Of a stretch of DNA of 20,084 bases, positions 10,641 to 20,009 are shown piece after piece. A program made the translations under genes and the position numbers. Positions within the stretch are counted from its first letter, which is position 1. Every line of letters starts with the position of its first letter. The stretch is taken from assembly GCA_027596075.1 (NCBI GenBank), contig JADGJC010000238.1:45168-65251 (forward strand), in the 5' to 3' direction. The stretch is from Rhizophlyctis rosea. Lineage: Eukaryota; Chytridiomycota; Chytridiomycetes; Rhizophlyctidales; Rhizophlyctidaceae. Under the pieces are notes generated by a model. That model searched no databases, had not been told where the DNA came from, and saw nothing but the letters and a program-made list of their open reading frames with translations.

Positions 10641-12239
10641 ATGAAGTGTCATTTCTTACTGTCAACACTCTCCCTCCTGACTGCCGTCACGGCGCAAACA
10701 AGGACGATCGCAACTTTGTATCAACAGTGTGGCGGCATAGGATACACCGGCCCGACGATTTGCGAGGAAGGAACCTATTGTAAAGGTGTCGGAGTGCCGT
10801 ATTGGTATCAGTGTTTGAAAAGTAGGTATAGCGTCACGTTTAAGAGTCATGAGAGTGTCGAAACTGATCAAGGCGTTTTGTTAAAGTAACCTCTACTACG
10901 CCTCCTACAACCACCACCACCGGGCCTGCCACCATCTGCACCTGTCTTCCGCTCTCGACCACATCTCAATGCCCGGATGGATCCATTGTATCAGCTACCG
11001 GCCGCTGCAACAACTGCGAGCGTATCCCGCCGACCGTCACTTGTCCCACCTCGACCCCTACATCCATCACAACCAGAGGCGGCACTACTTGCACATGTCT
11101 TCCACCCACAACGGTCGCGACCTGCCCTGATGGTTCCGTCACAACCGCCAAAGGCCGGTGCATGAACTGCGACCGCATCCCACCCACGATTACATGCCCC
11201 GAACTCACAGCGATTGAGCCTATCCCTATCACAACGACCACAACGACGACATCGCCGACCATCACGCCCCCACGAATTACCACAACAACACCAAGGATAA
11301 TGTGCACATGTGCTCCACCTCGAACTACCGTTACATGTCCTAACGGGTCGAACATCACTGCCACGGGCACATGTATCGATTGTAAGCAAATCACTCCGAC
11401 GATCAGTTGTCCTTCTGGTCCCACAACCACGTCTCCCATCCCGACTATCACTGCAACACGGTGGGGACAGTGTGGAGGTATTGGATGGGTGTCACCCACA
11501 AGATGTGGACCATCCGATACATGTACAACATACAACTCCTATTACGCTCAGTGTATTCCCGCTACGGCCACCACTACTACCACCGCCACTACGACGTCAT
11601 CATGCCCACCGTACCAAACCTACCTCACCTGCGGCACATTCTGTCCTACCAACTGCCGTAATAAGGATGCCATTCAGACTTGTGTTGCGGCTTGTAGGGC
11701 GGGATGTTATTGTGTTAGTGGGAGGTTGATGGATGATGCTGGGAATTGTATTCCCAGGACAGAATGTCCGCTTTATAGCACGACGACTACCACTACTACT
11801 TCTACTTCCACGACAACAACAACGACGACGACTAGGAGTCCCACGGGAACGCCGACGCCTTATTTGGGTGACGGCAAAAGAGTAAGAACGATGATGCCCT
11901 ATTGAAAATCTCTTCCTGCTCTGTCAAACATTCCCTCACACATGCCCCTCCTTCTCCCATCCACAGGGCGATTCTTGCATATACACTTTCAGCGGCCCCT
12001 TCGAATCTACCACCTCCTGCCCCGCACAATACCGCTGCCCCCCACCCCTGCAATGCTGGCGCGCCCCTCAAGGCATGGCGCCGCGGTCTTGTGATCTTGG
12101 TAGATGCGAATTGGTAGCGGGGATTGGAGAGACGTGCGGTGTTGCTGATCCCCAGGGGAGGATTTGTAGTGGGTATCCAATTGAGTGTTCGAGTGTTAAT
12201 GGGACTTGTTATGATACTGGGGGGCCGCCGTTGCCTTGA
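10641..12239 (+). CDS. Secreted CBM1 / six-Cys repeat / TIL multi-module protein (3 exons)
   Basis: Exons 10641-10821, 10887-11881 and 11967-12239 join in frame to 482 codons plus TGA. Residues 1-19 form a signal peptide (Lys-Cys-His, then a Leu-rich core, ending Ala-Gln). Residues 26-58 are a CBM1 with four Cys (30, 41, 47, 58) and aromatics Y27, Y54, W55, Y56. Residues 76-236 hold three repeats with Cys spacing CxC-x8-C-x11-C-x2-C-x8-C. Residues 252-284 are a second CBM1 with the classic W253/Y279/Y280 binding triad. Residues 300-354 are a TIL domain with all ten Cys. A Thr-rich linker (about 357-380) leads to a C-terminal module of ten Cys (396-473). CBM1 is a fungal cellulose-binding family and TIL domains are typically serine-protease inhibitors. 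No catalytic domain is visible, so I infer an extracellular cellulose-binding, possibly protease-inhibiting or scaffolding protein. The start ATG has A at -3 and directly precedes the signal peptide. A single frame runs through all exons, so the model is strong. The natural substrate is unknown. Confidence 0.9.
10822..10886 (+). other. Intron 1 of the CBM1/TIL gene
   Basis: This 65-base GT-AG intron starts GTAGGT and ends TTAAAG, with a plausible branch site CTGAT near 10864. It contains an in-frame stop if read through. Removing it (phase 1) joins the first CBM1 to the Thr/Pro linker in the correct frame, and it falls two residues after the last CBM1 cysteine. Confidence 0.8.
11882..11966 (+). 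other. Intron 2 of the CBM1/TIL gene
   Basis: This 85-base intron starts GTAAGA and ends CCACAG. Unspliced, the frame stops at 11903-11905. Splicing (phase 0) opens a further 90 codons containing ten cysteines, which supports the call. It separates the Thr-rich linker exon from the C-terminal Cys-rich exon. Confidence 0.85.
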
Positions 12240-12599
12240 ATGGGTTGTGGTCGGGGTGGAAAGGTGGAGGAACGCTTGAGTGGTAGGGCAGGTTTTCTTT
12301 GCCGCCAAGATTCCTAGAATATCGTTGGCTGGTTGTCTGTTTGTGTTCTCTTTATCCATTGTTGTGCTTTCCTTTTGTACCTGCCGTCAGCAATATCATT
12401 CATTTGTTTGGTTCCGTTATATTGCCTGACACCAAGTCAGAATGTCATTCGGTCACATCATATCGCCGTCGCTTTGCGTTTCTCCTCGTTGCTCCTCACG
12501 TAGCGTTTGTTTAGGCTGATTCCAGCGCTGGCGATTATTGGACTTTTCCGATCATCGGCAAGTCGTGAATCGCCGAATGCTAGCACCACCTTGTTCAGC
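12240..12599. other. 3' flank of the CBM1/TIL gene
   Basis: This should contain the 3' UTR and polyadenylation region. No canonical AATAAA is seen, but T-rich downstream elements occur around 12340-12420. Apparent minus-strand ORFs here are partly mirror images of the Cys-rich exon and were not called. Confidence 0.4.
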
Positions 12600-13650
12600 A
12601 CTTAATCGTCACCGCTCTGTAAATCTGTTCAACCAAATCCTTTCGGTCCTGAACTTGCATCCGCGGTCTTTCATTCTACCCCGGTCCTCATTGGACTCGT
12701 TACATGGTGGACGAGGCACGGTTCCAGTAAGATGTTTTTCGCAGCTGTTGGCACGGTAGAGGTTGACTGTGCATCATCGAAGACGATATGGACGCTGTGT
12801 TGGGCATACAGCAATCGGCGCCATTGTAGTCGGGCGGTAGAGTGCATCACCTCTCCAGACAATTGAACACTGGTCGTCGGAGCTGAGGTCTCAAGCATGG
12901 TAGCGCGAATGTTTGGCTTGTCACACATCGCTAGACGCATCAATTCCCCCATCGCCTTCAAGATACTTTTTCTGTTTGACTCCTGCAAAACACTGTGCTT
13001 GAAGGTGCAACCACATCATATCCAAGCTCATCACCGGCGCTACCAAGTTGATGCGTGTTGAATGTTTCTGAAATGTGAAAACTTTTCACTCGTCACGTTA
13101 CCCAAGTGTGAACCGCATTGGTGTCGCCTGGGCGACCCACGCAATGTGTCCCCATTGAGAAGCAGTGGCTAATGCCGGACAATTAAGTCATCATTGAATG
13201 TGCATTCTCCTCTTTCTCCGGGCGATCCGTTCGTCAAGCAGAGATTCTGCCTATTGGCCCTTCAAAGACAGATGACATTGGACCGTGGTGTATTTCGAAT
13301 GCTGATGTGGTTGCTTGACGAGGTGATCACAATCAAGTTTGTAATAACCAGCGTCCCTCTGCAACCTTTTTGGCCCCCCAGGCTTCATGAATTGGCACGG
13401 TTCAGACAGATGAGCGTACAAGTTGTGCAACTGGCCACGGAATTGGGATCCGCATCATATCGCCGAGTTTGCTGAATCTTCATGTCCCGACTTGTGAGAT
13501 GAAACAAGTCTGCCGATCGCAGGACAGTGTAAAAAATTCTGAGTGCAGGAATCCATTACTCCACCAGCTGCGTCGTCTACCCGCAGGTTGTGCCTTTGTT
13601 TGGTCTCGCTGTTTCTGTTTTTCCTAGGTATCTCGCTTTTCAAGCTGGAG
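12600..13650 (-). pseudogene. Decayed minus-strand gene, unrecognised
   Basis: The clearest part is a 105-codon open stretch at 12671-12988 (minus) with coding-like codon use; its upstream edge has an acceptor-like TTTTGCAG. Coding-like segments continue on the same strand on both sides if single frameshifts are allowed: downstream to about 12600, and upstream through 13010-13060, 13100-13190 and 13200-13640. In the last of these one frame runs from about 13643 to a TGA at 13455-13457 and resumes to another stop near 13247. No ATG, domain or active-site motif could be tied to a family. Because frames were chosen by eye, the outer limits are uncertain; the central 105 codons are the best supported. 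Confidence 0.28.
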
Positions 13651-15727
13651 ACCTATGAAGAAGGTCAAGTTACCTAGTCGCGTAAAAAAGATGTGCGTCT
13701 ATCAAAGAACGAAGGAATTGTTACGGCCTTTAGGGCCAAATGGACCATAGCCAACAGACATGACTATTGCGAGTTCCAGCTCTGCGGGAGAATGCCGCCC
13801 AGTGGTTTTAGAACCCTCTAATGCTCAGAAGACAAATAATAGAAAGTATAGAAGCCATGGTTCATGACTGATGTTAACTGCCACATTTACGCATGTACCA
13901 TGACGGTCACGGTGGTCCGTGGCAGACGTTAGACAGGCGCCGCCTGCTAGGTTCTGTTGCCTTTACGTAGTCTTTTTGTCTATACACTTCCAACTCTTGC
14001 AGTTAATTGATGTATGCTCTCAAGTGACCATCACACGTCCTTCCAAAAGCGTATTGGTTCACCTGTTTTTGAGAGGAACTTTCAGCCATGCGAAGCGCCG
14101 GTATGTACAGGCAGCTCTCCCGTCCAACTGCTCGGGCGCACAGGGGATCTTGCTGAGCGACTCAAAGATGCTTTCTCAATACGTCTTTTTTGCGGTTCTT
14201 TTTCATCGCCTTTCACTATTGTTACCATTGGACGGGGGCCAAAGGCGTTGCCAAGAATTTGCCGAGTGGCAAAACTCTGTGATCAGTCGCCTTGCATAAC
14301 TCAGATCTGGGCGTCAATGTGAACAGGGTGGTTGCAAATTCTTTGCGCAACTTCACCTCACTGGAATGAGCTGATGTGCAGGAAGAACGGGGCGACCTCT
14401 CATCAGTTACCTTTGCACTGCGTTTGGTGGCCCGGGTCAGAGGGGTCTAAAACTGGTTTTGCATATGGTGAATCATGCAATACCTAAGTGTGAACCAGAT
14501 TTTCCCAAACAAAAGCCCGCGTATGTCATACTGGGACGTTGGTGACAGCCCGCGGAACATTTTTGGAATGCATTGTAACCCATTCAAATTCATGTTGCAT
14601 GGAGGCACCTGCCATGTCAACACTTACAACCCTTGTCATCATGGTCATATGCGTTTCCGACATTCATCCTGAACACGTTGCTCTCTTTCAAAGATTTGTC
14701 CAGCGCTCGCCTTGGACTGCATTTCTTTTTGGACAATGAGGAATGATGCCGTGTATCAAGTCTTAAAGTAATTTCAAAGTGCAATCCAATATGATTGGAA
14801 ACACGAGGTCCACACAATGATTACTTTGTCTCTTGGCAATCAGGTAGCATGCGAAGTGCGAGGGACGCTCCTGTCAATCCTCCGTCCATACATGTGGACA
14901 TGTTGAGCCGTTCGATACTCGAAGAACTCCAGGGGTTGCGCATGCTTTGCCTTTGACAACATCAAAGCAGCACTATGGGCCTCGAGTGCTCAGCCTTTTT
15001 CGATGTTGTCAGATGTTCGAGGTTTCATAACAGTGCAACAATATTGAATCAAGGGGTTTCGTGCTTCATCATCTCACCCTGTTGTGAGTGACGAAACAAA
15101 AAATATAACAGAGGAACGGCCGCAGGTCAATAACTGACACTGTGCCCGATGGTTCGAAACATACGACAGACGATGGATATTGCTCCACTAGGCAATGTCC
15201 TCTTTCCCAGTTCCCTTTTTTTCATCACTGGTAAATGGAGTGTATGGTTAGATTGAAGCGAAGAGTTTGCCCTTTGAATGCTACGAGTACAAACCCTGTC
15301 AGAGATATCATGGGAGCGTCACTGGTGTCATTATTTCCAGGAAGTCGCGCACATGGAATGGCCATCTTGAATTTTTTATACCACTGTGCTGGCAAGTGAT
15401 CGTAGGCAAGGGTCCGTATCTGTCTTTGAATTATCAAGGCTGCTCCTTCCAAATGTTGGATAGAGCTCAAGTGAATATTCTTTATTCAAGTGATTTCCTT
15501 TCTCTCTGGAGGGGAGCATGCACATATCAAACGTATCAAATCAACTGGTAAACACACGCAGTCCGTCACAGAATGCCTGCTGATCATTCATAAGCATAGG
15601 TTCCAGTTGTTTTCAAACAACTGTGTATCGTACCTTTTGATTGTTGCTCCATGGGTGGACTCGGAAGCAACTTGTCTTTGTGTGCATGTTGGTCACTTCA
15701 ATTTTGTTTTTGAAGAAACGCGACTTC
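13651..15727. other. Long stretch without a supported gene
   Basis: ORFs reach 126 codons (13919-14299, plus), but two frames of the same segment are open and neither resembles a known family. ORFs around 14475-14817 and 15225-15551 likewise overlap on both strands. No RNA gene or repeat array is seen. Confidence 0.4.
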
Positions 15728-16032
15728 TCAACAAGGCAAAAATTGGTGGGTGCGACCAAACAAAGCATTTGCGTCGAACGGCAACGCAGCCAGCCCCATG
15801 GTCTTGGGTATTAAGCCTTGCAGAGGCCCTACATCAAAATCACCGCAGCCATCCGCACGGCGCAAGATGGCAAAACTTCGGCCGCCTCCCCGTAGTTCCG
15901 AAAGATGCCATTGTCTGCTACAAAACAATCTTCTCGGGTGGCGCCAAGATTTGCGGGGATATGAAGAGATCCGCTCTCCAGCATCGAAGGAATCTTCACA
16001 GTGGGATCCAGGATGTGTTTTAAACTTTGCAT
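15728..16032 (-). pseudogene. Short decayed minus-strand coding relic
   Basis: An ATG at 16030-16032 (minus) opens 67 codons with coding-like composition ending TAG at 15829-15831. A second frame remains open over the next part down to a TGA at 15728-15730, as expected if one frameshift separates them. No motif or family is recognised. The plus strand is also open here (15490-16023), so the strand assignment is tentative. Confidence 0.22.
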
Positions 16033-16429
16033 AGAGGGTAACGAAAAGATTGGTGATCAAAGGGTGAATGGAAAATGAAGATCGTCGTCGCAAAGCAGAT
16101 TGAGTAAAACGAATGCGAATACTATTACTCAATCAAGCTTGATTATTTCTCGCCCATTCCTTGTTTGTGGGTTTTGAGCGGTACCCACTTAACGCCTCAA
16201 CCTTTTTTGCTCATCGGGTTGTCTTTTTGAAGGTCTCAATTAGGTGTTCAAGGGCAACAAAATGCCCTAAGCTCCCTTCACTACATCAAGGACATTGCGG
16301 TCCCACAGGCACTGCTACACTGACCAGTTAACTAAAGGTTCGCAGCTACCACTGAATTTTTCAATAATTCAATCTGTCGACCTCTGGCCCAAAAGCCAAA
16401 AGGCGTGACTGTTGGAGAAACGTTGATGA

Positions 16430-17204
16430 CCAATACTTTACCTAAGCCAAACGCGAGGGTCCCATTGCACTGAGCTGATTGTGATTGGAGCTCCGATATT
16501 GAGGGAGGGGAAGTTGGCCCCCAAAGGAGGCAAGGTGCAGACATTCACCCTGCTTGCCGACTCGCCAACCACCTCAATTCACTCTTTCCCACGAAAGCCA
16601 TCAGACGTGCTCATCGCCAACGCCCCAACCATTTCTGTCCAGGATCGCAGCGAAGCGCCTAGTACGATTCCTTGACCCTTGACATTCGAAAAGGAGATAT
16701 GAGCCGGAACAACCTTGATTCGCATTGTCCGGCCCGGGACTCAGAAGCCTGTCAAGCAATAGCCACTCCCACTGATACAGAGAGATCACGTGGGAAAGTG
16801 GCTATCAATTTCAACCGCACCGAAGCAGTCAGTTCACATGCTTGAAGAAATTATGGGTGGAGCGAAGAGCTGATCATGAAGCACGAGTTTTTAAAGATTG
16901 AGAAGGCTTGGGAACGACGGTTGAAGAAGGAAGTCAAGGAAGTTCGAGAGATGGAAAGGGGAAAGCATAGAATGGTGGCAACTCATGTTGTATTTGTTGA
17001 TGAGTTGACAAGCAAAGCGCTAATACGCGAACTTACCATCAGGAGATCAACGAATTGGTAGATTACATCCGAGAAACACGGGAGACGAGGAAGAGTGTCC
17101 CGAAGAAGACAGTGGCTGTAAACCGAACCGAAATCGTTTCATCAGCTGAAGTGGTTCGTTGCGCTCTCGCGAAGTTGCTTACGTATCTGTCACCAAACAT
17201 CTAG
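16430..17204 (+). pseudogene. Charged, coiled-coil-like gene relic with frameshifts
   Basis: Three frame segments read as coding on the plus strand. Segment one (frame 2) runs from about 16448 to TGA 16673-16675. Segment two (frame 1) runs from about 16663, with ATG at 16699, to TAG 17059-17061 and is broken by a TGA at 16843-16845. Segment three (frame 0) runs from 17022 to TAG 17202-17204. Segment two is Lys/Glu/Arg-rich over its second half (about 16876-16980), which suggests a long helix. Segment three has the same polar, helical character. No domain was recognised. The relic abuts the F-box/ankyrin pseudogene on the same strand, so the two could be parts of one former gene. Confidence 0.35.
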
Positions 17205-17205
17205 A

Positions 17206-18179
17206 TTGGAATCAACAAGAAGCGGTTTCCTCATCGGCCCTTCCGCCGGATCTTTTCGTCCCCATTGCAGAGTTCACTCACCCTCAGGTGACACGTCACA
17301 TACGGAACAGCTGTCAAAGTTTCCACACCGTCATCACCTCGACACAAATCACGCAAAGCGACGCAAACCACATCTTTCTTACGTGAGGTTTTAAACGTTG
17401 CTTCCATTGAGCCCTTGAATATAGGCATCACCGCATCCTCCGACGTCTCCTTCCACGCGCAGACTCATCAGTCCGCGAGCTTCGTCTACGTCATGCCGCG
17501 AGGCATGGTGACAAGGACATCACAGCACTGTTGATCAGGGAGAAAGTGGAGGTCAACACCGGGTATACCATTGCGACGTGCGGCATGTGCGGGTCATACG
17601 GAGGTGGTGGACATTGTGAGAAAGGCTGGGGCGACGTTGGGGAATGATGTAGGCAATGCGATATTTGAGGGCAATTTGGAGGAGGTCAATTCGTTGTTGA
17701 AGGACGAGGATGGGTATTTGCGCGTTGCGCAGTCTCTTTGATCTGCGAAAGGTAATATGCCGATGATGGATGATCTGACTGATCGGTACGGACACGATCT
17801 TTGGCTAAGTTTGGTGTGGAATGAATCTTATTGTATGGATTGGATCAGAGCTTTGGAGGAGGGATTTACGGATATGGTTAGGAGGGTGGTGTGGTCGTAA
17901 TGGGTGCCGCAGGGAAGTGAAGAGTTCGTGAAGGTGTTTGTGGAAATGTGGACAGGGGGTCATGTGATGGCTATATCGCGACTGTTCTAGGGTGGGTTCA
18001 ATCTCCGAAAAGAGTTTGAGGAGGCGTTCTGCGAGGTTGCGGGAACAAAGAAGTGTCTTTGGGGGCTACTGACTTGGATGCTTGCAGAGGGGAGCCTGGG
18101 GTTCGAGCGGCGCTGGAGGATGCGTCCTTATGGGCTAGCTCGTGCAAGAGTTCAAGATGAAGCTAGTTGGTTTATGTAG
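17206..18179 (+). pseudogene. F-box-like / ankyrin-repeat protein, broken by stops and a frameshift
   Basis: Frame 2 begins near 17206; from 17237 it reads ALPPDLFVPIAEF followed by HIRNSCQSFHTVI, which matches an F-box-like N-terminus. Continuing in the same frame past TGA codons at 17384-17386 and 17408-17410, an ankyrin-type unit appears at about 17470-17560 (HAARHGDKDITALLI). Another follows with GYTIATCGMCG, where the frame shifts near 17585-17594 to frame 0 and continues GHTEVVDIVRKAGA, then AIFEGNLEEVNSLL. Frame 0 then carries TGA 17739-17741, TAA 17898-17900 and TAG 17988-17990 and ends at TAG 18177-18179. F-box proteins recruit substrates to SCF ubiquitin ligases and ankyrin repeats bind proteins; this combination forms large families in chytrids. 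Five internal lesions make a functional product very unlikely. No start ATG is visible at the F-box end. Confidence 0.6.
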
Positions 18180-18530
18180 AATTTTGGGTGCGAGAGCTAT
18201 TAGCTATAGTCATGTACATCGCATCGTCAATTCTACAAAGCCAAAAATATCATCTGCACTCGTATATTTTCCGTGAAGTGACTTTTTATATGTTTTTGAT
18301 GAGACAAAGACGCACCCGGCACAATCACTCGTCGCTGGAATGCATGATGGATGCATCGAGCTGCGGTCCCTAATTGATGGAGGTCGGTATGACCATTTGA
18401 AGCCCATTTCGAGACTGACTACAAATGAGGCGAGTAACTTTTTGCAGTGGTATGAAACGAAATTCAGAGTCATGTAATGCTCATAGTGGTGCTGGCTTTA
18501 GATGGCGTAACTTATCCTCATTCCCCCGGG
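18180..18530. other. Intergenic gap between two convergent gene relics
   Basis: It separates the plus-strand F-box/ankyrin pseudogene from the minus-strand coiled-coil gene, so the two are tail to tail. No ORF of note; any polyadenylation signals were not identified. Confidence 0.5.
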
Positions 18531-19740
18531 TCACATATGCAATTTCTCTTCGTGAAGCAATTGTGCTTCAATGAGTGACTCATCATCAGCCCTTATACAG
18601 TCTTCATAGCGCTGGACATCAAAGCCAGCCTTGAATACGTGAACTTTGGAGGCAGCAATAGCTTTCTCTAGCCTCTTGAGCCGCCTCTCATACAGCTCAT
18701 CCTTTATTCCCACAGTATCATCTGTCTGTTGTGCGCGACGATACACTCGTGCCACGTCTGATACCAATGGTACTCGAAAATCACCTTTGGTGGGAAAGGT
18801 AAGAGACATATTGGAGGTGTCAATGCGGGAAGGGCGAACGTATACTGGTTCGTTTGGCAGGATCGAACGGCGTGGTGGAACGACGGGAGTAGGGGTTGGG
18901 GGGCGGGCAGGAGCAGGGTCTTGGAACCTTGCACGTTGTGCGCGCACTGCCGCTAGCTTGGCCCGAATGCGTTTCTGCTATTCCGATTGTTCCAGTTCTA
19001 ACTGCTCCTCTTCTGCTGCTGCCCTAAGCCGCGCCATTTCAGCTTGGCGCCCCACGGCCCATTGCCTTTTGAGCTGCTCCCTATCCAGCCAAAGTTGACG
19101 TTCCTGCCGACGTTCAAAAGCGATAGCATCCTCGAATTGCTCTTGCTGTTTAAGCAGGCGATCACATTCTGCCGCCTTTTGCCTTTCCTATTGCAGGCGT
19201 TCTACGTGTTCACGTAGTTCTCCCAATGTTTGTTCACCCCGACCAGCAACACCATCCCGAAACCGTTCATATCGTCCTGATTCCGTAGACGCTTCCCTAC
19301 AAATAGGTGTGATATCCTCCCCGCCCAAATTCAACCCTTCCCGTGCTCCCCTACCAACAAAAGGCGTACTAGCTCCGATAGGTGGTGCCCGAGGTAAGGT
19401 ATGGCGTGGAACGAACGGCTCGCCCGTTGCAGGATTGATGTTCTCACCACGAGGATCGCAGGTGTCGGTGGTACGGTGCACGAAGAATGCGCGCAGCAAA
19501 CCATTCCTCTGATTCAAGGCTACCCCTACGATGTACCGGGAAGTCCTTCGTATGGTCTCCCAACATTGTTGAGTGGGAATCAAGCAGATTTGGTGGTGGT
19601 GAGGTAATTTTTGTACTACCTACCCGCTTAACGATGGAAATTTTGACAATAGTTTCCCCTTGCCCCGTTGGGTAGGAAAATTTCAACCAGTGGTCAGTCA
19701 GTCCCGAAAACCCTTCAATTTCCCTCCCCGTTGCTCCTAG
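18531..19740 (-). pseudogene. Coiled-coil, Gln/Glu/Arg-rich protein gene with two in-frame TAG codons
   Basis: One minus-strand frame is open from about 19583 to TGA 18531-18533 (about 350 codons) except for TAG at 19188-19190 and 18978-18980. Both fall in Glu/Gln-rich helical sequence and both are one C-to-T change from CAG (Gln). Order: a Pro/Gly-rich N-terminal part, a long charged coiled coil (about 19215-18950), a Pro-rich hinge (PARPPTPTPVVPP, near 18920), then a second helical segment ending at 18531. Upstream, a different frame (19740-19620) reads TDHWLKFSYPTGQGE and joins this frame if a 94-base intron at 19619-19526 (GTAGTA...CGTAG) is removed. No start ATG was found, so the 5' exon may lie further right. 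Family not recognised; a transposon-encoded structural protein or a host gene relic are both possible. TAG recoding or readthrough is an alternative to pseudogenisation. Confidence 0.5.
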
Positions 19741-19855
19741 TACTAACTAGTGCACTCAAACACCAGTATTTCGCTGGCCTAGACAACCAAGGAACTCAGG
19801 GCTACACACAGCTCGGTTGCAGGGATGCGGACTAGTAGGACGCGTCTGGTAGTTC

Positions 19856-19920
19856 GTCACGTGATTGGTTAGATAGATAAACATGTGACTGATTTATTAG
19901 CTTAGTAAGGATCACGTGAC
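19856..19920. repeat. Inverted pair of CACGTG palindromic sites
   Basis: GTCACGTGAT at 19856-19865 and ATCACGTGAC at 19911-19920 are exact reverse complements, 45 bases apart. CACGTG is the core bound by bHLH factors, but no factor can be named here. Confidence 0.6.
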
Positions 19921-19988
19921 CCTTATGTAAGCACGTCGACCGCTTACGTGTTTTCCCGTCGCACCTGTGCCACCTTGGGTGGTACATA

Positions 19989-20009
19989 TGTGCGTGTGCG
20001 TGTGCGTGT
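19989..20009. repeat. Short GTGTGC microsatellite
   Basis: A run of alternating TGTGCG units, about three and a half copies of a six-base motif. Confidence 0.7.

Noticed and set aside
10050..10718. A 14-base direct repeat (GATCGCAACTTTGT) shared by the 9990-10298 ORF and exon 1 of the CBM1/TIL gene
   Set aside because: The copies are in different reading frames and flanking bases do not match. One such match is expected by chance in a 20-kb window.
10966..11535. 189-codon minus-strand ORF, Val/Gly/His-rich
   Set aside because: It is the reverse-strand image of the Thr-rich, Cys-patterned exon 2. The low-complexity Thr codons suppress stops on the opposite strand.
11832..12359. 175-codon minus-strand ORF over exon 3
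   Set aside because: It covers the C-terminal exon and intron 2 on the opposite strand. The plus-strand exon has ten cysteines and proper splice sites, so the mirror ORF is a shadow.
15490..16023. 177-codon plus-strand ORF
   Set aside because: Unrecognised and overlapped by an equally open minus strand with better coding-like codon use. An ORF of this length is expected about once by chance in this much sequence.
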